DNA of 64,000 nt from Megascapheus bottae (lineage: Eukaryota > Chordata > Mammalia > Rodentia > Geomyidae): contig JANJXV010000043.1 in assembly GCA_024803745.1 (NCBI GenBank), forward strand, positions 7,507,518-7,571,517. Direction: 5' to 3'. Both the position numbers and the translations under genes were made by a program. The first letter of the stretch is position 1, and the number at the start of each line of letters is the position of its first letter. Of this stretch, positions 56,566 to 64,000 are shown one piece after another. Under the pieces are notes generated by a model, which was given only the letters and a program-made list of their open reading frames with translations, was not told the origin of the DNA and searched no databases.

Positions 56566-57588
56566 AACACTGTATATTTTTAACAAGCAGACTGTTTCAT
56601 CTTCCTCCTATTCATGTGGTTAAACCATAGCTTACTTGATGAGAGTTGTTCCATAAGAATCCTTTCCTGCCACACTTTACTGAATTTGTGTGTGCATTGA
56701 TGCACATGACCCTATGTGCATTCATATAATGTGATAATTGAGATTTAATTTTATGTTTTTATGTTTTATAGAAGGATACATGTCCTTTGTTTCTCTGAAC
56801 CTGACTTATTTCACTCAGTATCACATTTCCAGGCTTACTCATTTCCCTAAAAATGCCATAATACAAGAAGAGGAAAGTTGAGAGGAACCAGAAGTAGATT
56901 TGTGCCTGCATGCTGTCACAGTGGAGATAAATAAGGAGTGACTGTTCATGGGATTGGATTTTCTTTTCAGTGCGATAAAAATATTCACTGCACTAATGGA
57001 TGGGAAACTGCTTCGTTCTCCTAACTCAATATTGCTCTAGTGGCTTGAACTACTACTGGCCCTTCCCCCAGGGGAATCTTCCTGAAATCCTCCAGCCCAG
57101 TTTACAACCCAGAATCTCAATCTACACATGAAAGCCCACTCTCCAGCCTTCTCAGTGGATGGGCTTCCTAGAGCCTAGGGAAGGGCACTGGCTCCAAAAG
57201 TAGGCTCCTAGACAGAGACATGCATCATAAATGTGTAAATTCTTGGATCTCTCCTGCTGCCCTGGAACCTGTTCCCCCACACTACATTACAAGGATGTAC
57301 TGTCAGGTGACCTTGCTCTAGCCAGCCATTATCTTCTTTGCTTTCCAACACAACTGCGTGTCACTGGGGCACATATGGAGACAAAAGCCTGAGGAACAAG
57401 GCATCGGAGATTGAGAAGATTCTAGAAGTAGAGAATTGCCACAATTCACAAACACTAGTATACTGCACTGCATAGATAGTGCAAAATTCAAGCTTGTAAA
57501 GGTGGTGCAAAATTCAAGCTTGTAAATACCTGACTTTCAAGTAATTAGAGCTGACAATTCCTGGATATGTGTTTCATTTTCTATCAAG
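56566..57588. other. OR3 upstream region
   Basis: An old L1-like patch at about 56760-56862 (tctctgaacctgacttattt). Otherwise unrecognised. A short direct duplication (gtgcaaaattcaagcttgta at 57479 and about 57506) lies just upstream of OR3. The start region ending at ttttgagcag is homologous to that of OR1 and looks like a splice acceptor. Confidence 0.55.
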
Positions 57589-58562
57589 ATGTTTTTGTTT
57601 TTGAGCAGTTGTCCAGGTGATAAAGAAGCACAAAATGTAACCCTCGTTACACATTTTCTTCTACTTAGAATCTCAGAGGATCCAAAATTACAACCCATGC
57701 TCTTTGGACTCTTCCTCTCCATGTATTTCACCACCTTACTGGGAAATCTGCTCATCATCCTGGCCGTCAGCTCAGACTCCCACCTCCACACCCCCATGTA
57801 CTTCTTCCTCTCCATCCTCTACTTGGATGACATCTGCTTCATCTCCACCACCATACCCAAAATGCTGGTGAAACTCCTGAGTCACAGCAGAGCCATCTCC
57901 TGTGCAGGCTGCCTCACACAGATGTGTCTCTTCACCATTTTTGGCTGCATGGATGCTATGCTTCTTACTGTGATGGCCTATGACTGCTTTGTGGCCATCT
58001 GTCACCCCCTGAATTACTCTCTCATCTTGAACCCTCGTCTCTGTGTCTCCTTGGTTCTGCTATGTTTTTCACCAGCTTCTTGGAAGGACAGCTGCACATG
58101 TGGATGGCATTGCAGATGACCAATTTCAAGGAATTGGAAATCCCAAGTTTCTTCTGTGATCCTTCTGAAGTCCTGGATCTTTCCTGTAAGCACACATTCA
58201 CAAATGGTATCTTCAAATACGTTGTTGCTACCATATATGGATTTCCTCCAATCTTTGGAATCCTTTTCCCTTACTATAAAATTATTACTTCAGTTCTGTG
58301 AATTCCATCATCAGGTGGGAAGTACAAAGCCTTCTCCACCTGTGGCTCTCACCTGTCAGTGGTGTGTTTATTCTTTGGGACAGGATTGGGAGTTTATTTT
58401 GCATCAGCGGTGTCACATTCAACCCGGAGCAACGCTGTGTTCTCAGTGATGTACACAGTGGTCACTCCTTTCCTGAACACCTTCATCTACAGCCTGAGGA
58501 AAAGGGAACTCAAAAGAGCCCTGCGCAGATTGTACAAACCAGGAGCTGACATCAGGAGGTAG
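57589..58562 (+). pseudogene. OR3: olfactory receptor pseudogene, one frameshift and one nonsense codon
   Basis: Family-7-type [24 protein letters not shown]1 [22 protein letters not shown]2 [22 protein letters not shown]3 end [20 protein letters not shown], then after a 1-bp deletion near 58061 [47 protein letters not shown] at 58299-58301 (AGA in OR4, so Arg to stop), and in the same frame [40 protein letters not shown] to the TAG at 58560. The DRY-type motif has Cys for Arg, and NPFIY is NTFIY. The N-terminus lacks an ATG at the usual place; the ATG at 57589 lies upstream. Its 5' flank and block Y pair it with OR1, its downstream flank with OR4. Confidence 0.92.
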
Positions 58563-58754
58563 GAAATACATCTGTAATATGGTTTTGCAGAAGGAAGAAT
58601 AGTTGACCCTCAGTCCTGTAAATCCTACCTCTCTGAACACATTATTCGTATTCTCTGGTTTCATTAGTATCATTCATGACACATGAATACTGGAGAAAGT
58701 TGCTGGCTAGGTCAAGGTGTTTCTTGAAGTAGGGGTTCCGTTTTTTGTTTTTTT

Positions 58755-59232
58755 TCATACATTTTTATTGTAATTAATATAAGGGTTACATTATATTCAC
58801 CCGATAGAAGGTACATTACTTCATGAATATTGATACCCTTTCTCATGACATGGTCCCCATTTCCCTTCCCCCCCTCCCCGCTCCTCTTGATTTCCCCCTT
58901 CCCTCTCCTATTTCAAATAACCAATTAAGCACATATAAGATATATCAGATAACGAGGTGAAATATTGTAACAATATGAAATAACCAAGGGACAGCAAAAG
59001 AGATGAGAGATAACAGTATATTAAGGACAATAGTAACTCATTATATGGCTTTGGTTTCCTTATCCTGGAGGTACTTACATTTAGTGTCATACTATTTGGC
59101 CTAATGTCTCCAGATTTTGTTCTATTGTAAATCTCTGCTAGGAGAGCCCAAGTTTTCTACTGATTATGACAAATGAGGGAAACCATTGAGCCTATGTTCC
59201 TTTGAGTGTGGCTTACTTCACTTAATATAGTT
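58755..59232 (-). mobile_element. L1 3' end (subfamily B)
   Basis: Antisense 3'UTR from atttttattgtaattaatat to tggcttacttcacttaatat; 5'-truncated about 0.5 kb from the tail. Confidence 0.87.
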
Positions 59233-59339
59233 TTGTAATGCAAAAATTTTAAATTTGTATAGGCAGCACATGTCTGGAGATGGTTGCCCAATAAACTGAA
59301 TTTTGCAGTGGTTGAGATGTGAATTTTCTGTCATGGATA

Positions 59340-59770
59340 ACTTATCTCAATCAAAGTGCACAAATGGAGATCTTTTCTATTTTGGTAGCACTGGTACTTG
59401 AACTCAGGGCTTTCTTCTTTCTTGGTAAGTGATCTACAACCAGATTTTTTGTTTGTTTGTAGACATTGTATGGAAAGGATTTAGGGGTTATTAATGCACA
59501 GGTGTGTTCAGATGCTCATATCTCATGGTCAGCCTCTAGCTGCTGACTAATGAAAGCAAGGTGGGTACTTTTTGCTCTTGTTAGCTTGCTTGTTTGCTTG
59601 TTCATATGTACCTGTCCTTGGGCTTGAACTCAGGGACTGAACACTTTCCCTGAGCTTTTTTGCTCCAGGATATTATTCTCCTACTTCACCCATAGCTCGA
59701 CCTCTTGCTGTCTCTGTGTGTATGAGTGTGTGTGGTGTGTGTGTGTGTTTAATTGGATATAAAAATCGAG
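59340..59770 (+). repeat. linker duplication block X, copy 2 (uninterrupted)
   Basis: Direct-orientation counterpart of 9618-9737 plus 10603-10860. It shows the pre-insertion state of the site where copy 1 received the U6-L1 chimera (tggaaaggatttaggggtta). The right part, to about 59870, is antisense SINE with a (TG)n stretch near 59713-59749. Confidence 0.75.
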
Positions 59771-59870
59771 TGGACTTCCCAGCCACGGATGGCTTTGAAA
59801 TGAAATTCCCAGGTCTATGCCTCCTGAGTGTGTAGGATTCTGGGTGTGAAGCACAGGCACACAGGGAAAG

Positions 59871-60521
59871 CAATAAATGAACATTACTTGTGTCTTGGTA
59901 GGAAAATGAATACATAAGCTATTTTACATTGCTGAAGGTTTATTGATTTAAAGAACATGGTTGAGACAAATCAAATGATGTAAGATAAATAATGTAAAAG
60001 GCGTGGCTCATCATGTATTTTTAACTTATGGAGAGATGAATGTGTTTTTGTGTCACTTGTGTGCTTGGCTCTCCACATATACTTAATTGAAACATTTTAA
60101 CAAAAGTTTGTATTTCACAGAAAACATGGATCGTATATCATTTAATAATTCCACTAAGCTATTTTCTCTCTTTAACACTTCTTATCTTGACTTACTTGCA
60201 GCAACAGATTTTAGATTAACATGTCCCTGTACTTGTATAATGTATGTTCATCTGAGTCATCTGTTCCATCATTCTCCTCTTCCACCTGCCTTATCACCAA
60301 TAGACACATTATTATCCAGATTTCATTTTTAAACAAATAAACAGTGAGTATTATCACAGCATTGTCCTTTGGCTACTTGTTTCCATTCATTCCACTACTT
60401 CGTAATGGAACTCCACTCCAGATACTGATATTCGGTATATTTCTGTTGTTAAATTGTCTGGGGACTATTTGATAGACTTAAAACTTGGAACTGAATTCCT
60501 GCATATGCTGTAATTAGCCAT
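59871..60521. other. non-genic, unrecognised
   Basis: AT-rich. An 81-codon frame at 60087-60332 has no motif I know. Confidence 0.4.
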
Positions 60522-60712
60522 ATTTTTGCCAGTCCTGGGTTTGAACACAGGGTCTGGACACTGTCCTTGGGCTTTGTCAAGGCTGCAGCTCAAGGCCACA
60601 TGAGTCACAGCACCACTTCCTGCTTTTTCTATGTATGTTTTACTGAGGAATACAATCAGATCTTTGTGAATGCTAGACAAACAGTCCATCAACAGGCCAA
60701 ACTCCTGGACCT
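60522..60712 (-). mobile_element. ID-type SINE
   Basis: Antisense: gccagtcctgggtttgaaca, then gagtcacagcaccacttcct, then aaactcctggacc. It lies just outside the OR4 duplication block, with no counterpart near 13.1 kb. Confidence 0.85.
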
Positions 60713-61189
60713 CATTAGCCATATTTTAGAGGCTGTCATCTGGGCATAGAACTTGGAAGCTTTGCTGCCCAGAGGACACGGCTTAAATCTATTGTATTGG
60801 ACATTCTTTCCCCCCATCCATGTTAGTGAGTTCATTGAGATTTGTAAGCTTTGGATCAATTTTCTAATTGGGCATCTCTCTCATTTCTCTCAGAGTTCCA
60901 CGAAGAGAATATCTTATTTAGGGGATTATATACTGATCACAAAACAGAGCCACAGGGGTCACAGTTAGAGACCAGTATAGGAAATGCAATAATCATATAG
61001 ATGATTGAAAAGGAAGAAACCCAGTAACTAAATGTCAATCACCATTGCCTACATGCCAGGAATACTTTGATACACTGTCAGCAAATTCCTCAATTCTGAA
61101 ATTACTTCAGGAAGAAGCAGATATCATATGGGGATCTTGATTTATTTATATGTAGGAGACTGAAGACTTCATGTTTTTTTAAGTATAAT

Positions 61190-61420
61190 TCAGTCCCAGC
61201 CCTGGTGTCTCATACCTGGAATCCTAGCTACTTAACTGGCTGAGTTCTATAGATAGAGGTTCAAAGCCAGCATGGGCAGCAAAGACCTGTGAGCTCTCAT
61301 CTCCAATTAGCTACCAGGAAGCCAAAAGTGGAGTTTCTTACTGAACTGTTCGAGCTTTCCTTTGGGCAGGAAAGCCTCAAGACCTGTACCCAGGTCTAGA
61401 GTGAAAATCCTAGGACGCAC
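61190..61420 (+). mobile_element. B1-type SINE shared by both OR blocks
   Basis: Plus strand: cagccctggtgtctcatacc, then gaatcctagctacttaactg, then gaggttcaaagcc (B-box-like). The same insertion as 12538-12755. Confidence 0.82.
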
Positions 61421-61423
61421 ATG

Positions 61424-61479
61424 GACACACACACACACACCCACACACACACACACACGGCAGGGGGAGAGAGACAGGC

Positions 61480-61521
<42 letters not shown>
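61424..61521. repeat. (AC)n and (CAGA)n microsatellites
   Basis: acacac run at 61424-61458, then cagacaga units at 61475-61521, next to the SINE. The counterpart of the tract at 12340-12520. Confidence 0.95.
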
Positions 61522-61522
<1 letters not shown>

Positions 61523-61870
61523 ATTAGAAAACAAAGCAATGATGCAGAATATCCTGGGAGACTGCAGGCACATTAGATCAAAATGAAGTTCACATATTTA
61601 AAAAAAAATCACTGCTGTGAACTACCTTGTAATGCAGAATAATCTGTATTTTCTCTGATCAGAAAACACTGCATGTAATGTTCTAACATAGTTGAGTATC
61701 TATAGTGAATACAAAAATGGTAATAAATGAGACAAAAAATCTAGGATGATTGTGTTGGTCACAAGTGAAAAGTGTGGGACAGAATGTCGATATCGACTGT
61801 GCGTATTTGAGTTAAAAATGATTGTGGAATTCTGACTTCTTCATTATGTATTGATCTCTCTTCATATCAA

Positions 61871-62834
61871 ATGTCTCCAATTAATGCAGAGTTGTGCAAT
61901 CTAGCACACATCTCTGAATTTTATCTCCTGGGCTTCTCAGATGGCCCTGAGCTACAACCCATGCTCTTTGGGCTCTTCCTGTCCATGTACCTGATCACTG
62001 TGCTCAGAAATCTGCTCATCATCCTGGCTTTCCCATCTGACCCTCACCTCTACACCCCCACGTACTTCTTCCTTTCCATCCTGTCCTTGGCTGACATTGT
62101 GTTCACCTCCACCACCGTCCCAAAGATGCTGGTGGACATCCAGACTCACGGCAGAGCCATCTCCTATGCGGGCTCCCTCACCCAGATATCTATTTTTGTC
62201 ACTTTTGGTTGTATGGATCTTTTCCTTCTTACTGCGATGGCCTATGACCGCTCTGTGGCCATCTGTCAACCCCTGAATTACCCTCTCATCAGGAACCCTC
62301 TTCAATGTGTCTGCTTGGTTCTGCCGTCATTTGTTAACAGCATCTTTGGTGGACAGATGCACGTGTGGATGGCCTTACATATGACTGATTTCAAGGAAGT
62401 GGAAATCCCAAGTTTCTTCTGTGATACTTCTCAACTCCTGTATCTTTCCTGTAAGCACACACTCACAAATGCTATCTTCAAATATGTTGTTGCTACAATA
62501 TATGGATTCCTACAATCTTTGGAATCTTTTATCTTATTATAAAATTATTTCTTCAGTGCTGAGAATTCCATCAACAAGAGGGAAGTACAAAGCCTTCTCC
62601 ACCTGTGGTTCTCACCTGTCAGTGCTGTGTTTATTCTTTGGGACAGGATTGGGGGTCTACTTTGCATCCGCCATGTCACATTCTCCCAGGAGCATCACTG
62701 TGTCCTCAGCAATGTACACAGTGGTCACTCCTCTCCTGAATCCCTTCATCTACAACCTGAGGAACAAGCACCTCAAAAGTGTCCTGAGGAGGTTGTTCAC
62801 ACCAAGAGCTGTTTTGCAGAAGCAACAACGTTGA
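61871..62834 (+). pseudogene. OR4: nearly intact olfactory receptor pseudogene
   Basis: A family-7-type OR with ATG at 61871 (MSPINAELCNLAHISEFYLL), TM1 LRNLLIILAFPSDPHLYTPT, TM2 [22 protein letters not shown]3 end FLLTAMAYDRSVAICQPLNY, TM4/loop [38 protein letters not shown]5 YVVATIYGF. Two 1-bp deletions near 62505 and 62530 (compared with OR3) shift the frame in GFLPIFGILFSYYK. From [20 protein letters not shown] the original frame is open through TM6 [20 protein letters not shown] and TM7 [18 protein letters not shown] to the TGA at 62832. The DRY-type motif is kept (DRS). Gly-to-Arg at GNL of TM1 (LRNLL) and the loss of the usual NLT glycosylation site (NLA) suggest relaxed constraint. 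Confidence 0.93.
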
Positions 62835-63320
62835 CATGGAATCAGATAAATTCTACCTGTTTGAATACCTAATTGTTCTAGTTTCATTAGTACAATCCAT
62901 TACTAGAAAAGAATCTATCAAGATAGATTCTAAATGGAAAAATGTATCTTTTTCATGTTTAAAATATTAGTTTGTAAAGAATGATGAATGTCGGCAGATG
63001 GTGGGCCCAACAAAGAATGTTGCAAGGATTGAGTGGCAAGTTTGTTATATGTAAAATTTACCTCAATAAAATTGGACAGAAACATGCCTTTTTGTTTTTC
63101 TTTTTTAAGCAGTCTTTGAAGTAATAACTGTCTAATTGGTACTCAGATATCCTGCCTCTTGCACTTTGGTTTTGAGTTATTTTCAACTTATAAGTTAGTC
63201 CCCTAATTGTTTCCTCTAATGCATTTTTTTTACTTTAGAGGTGATGGGCTACCATTATCTAATTCAAGTAAAGAGTGCATTTCATTCTGGACAGTGTAAT
63301 TCCTTCCTTCCCTTTCTTCC

Positions 63321-64000
63321 ATAATATCTTTCAAAGAAAATTGAAAATCTTATTTCCTACGGAAATTATGTGAGGATAGACAAACCTAATCCACTGGCAC
63401 CTACATTTGGTTCTAGGCTGCTTGATTGTCTGGGTACATGAACTCTATGATATGGGGGTCTCCTAATGCTTGAGTGAGCTGGAGGAAGCAATGAAAGAGC
63501 AATCCATTACCTAATCTACAGGTATGTGAGTGGTGCCTTGGAAAGACATTGGAGCGTTCATCTCAAATTCTCTTGTAGAAAAACCAAGAGTAAGGGACAT
63601 CGGCTTGGACTTGGTCTTCCAAGACTCAACCAGCCATCGCTAGCCCACACTTTATCCCAACCTTCATCTGTCAGCTGCATTCTTACCGTGCACTTATCAC
63701 TGTCAAGACAGGGACACTCAGGGACATGAACTGGTGGATCTGAAATGCAGTGAACAGTCCCCATCTTTGAAAGGAAGGTTCTCTCATGGATATACCTAAC
63801 ATCCAGTGTTGGTTAATGCACAAACACAAAGGACTAGCCTGCCTTGCTGGGTCAGTCCAGGCCAAGCTGAGCAGTCACCCAAAGGGTGGAGCATCTGATG
63901 GGACTGGCTGAGACCACTGCATCCCATGTCAACTACTTTTTACGTACTTGCTTTACTTTTCAACTCAAGAGGTTACTGCAAGAAACATTTCTGTATGCAA
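63321..64000. other. non-genic, unrecognised
   Basis: Beyond the edge of the OR4 duplication. Short overlapping frames at 63526-63764 on both strands have no motif I recognise. Confidence 0.45.

Larger units (their letters stand above)
60830..63320 (+). repeat. inverted segmental duplication, copy 2 (OR4 block)
   Basis: Counterpart of 10880-13110. It includes SINE 61190-61420, the microsatellite, OR4 and 3' flank (gtttgtaaagaatgatgaat, caacaaagaatgttgcaagg, agtgcatttcattctggaca). It retains the ~520 bp of OR coding sequence deleted from copy 1. Confidence 0.88.

Noticed and set aside
61475..61521. Short direct repeats that could suggest a CRISPR-like array
   Set aside because: Plain (CAGA)n microsatellite without spacers in mammalian DNA.

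Overview
The window is mammalian nuclear DNA, most likely from a rodent. It contains olfactory receptor (OR) and vomeronasal type-2 receptor (V2R) sequences, many LINE-1 copies of several ages, and 7SL-B1/ID-type SINEs. The SINE style (a B1-like half joined to an ID-like half) and the L1 3'UTR style resemble what I recall from kangaroo rats and pocket mice. That assignment is an inference from memory, not a search result. I see no intact protein-coding gene and no bacterial, plasmid or CRISPR feature.

Layout. Two OR clusters sit at the ends: OR1 and OR2 on the minus strand (1.3-2.4 kb and 11.3-11.8 kb), OR3 and OR4 on the plus strand (57.6-58.6 kb and 61.9-62.8 kb). All look like class II, family-7-type ORs and all are broken, each in its own way. 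Between them lies a vomeronasal patch: one V2R pseudogene on the minus strand with exons 3, 4, 5 and a truncated 7-transmembrane exon 6 (29.8 down to 22.7 kb), and a decayed second exon 3 on the plus strand (18.55-19.34 kb). The stretch from 30 to 47.5 kb is almost entirely L1, including two 5'UTR/ORF1 regions, a 4.6-kb element reaching its 3' end, a nested L1 with target-site duplications (TSDs) and a solo class II LTR.

Duplication structure. The two OR ends are paralogous. The OR2 block (10.88-13.11 kb) is an inverted copy of the OR4 block (60.83-63.32 kb). The OR1 side (OR1 plus 4.60-5.27 kb) is an inverted copy of the OR3 side (55.23-56.00 kb plus OR3). The linker between the ORs (9.62-10.86 and 59.34-59.77 kb) is in direct orientation. 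This fits one ancestral two-OR unit that was duplicated and then locally inverted.

The most unusual structures are: a large inverted repeat at 51.10-52.80 kb inside a wider inverted repeat at 50.2-55.27 kb; a U6-L1 chimeric retroposon with TSDs at 9.74-10.62 kb; L1s with 5' inversions; and L1 ends at 41.83 and 47.55 kb that carry the same 14-bp flank in opposite orientations, which suggests an inversion between L1s. The window shows no cooperating pathway. It is a chemoreceptor pseudogene neighbourhood reshaped by retrotransposition and inversion.
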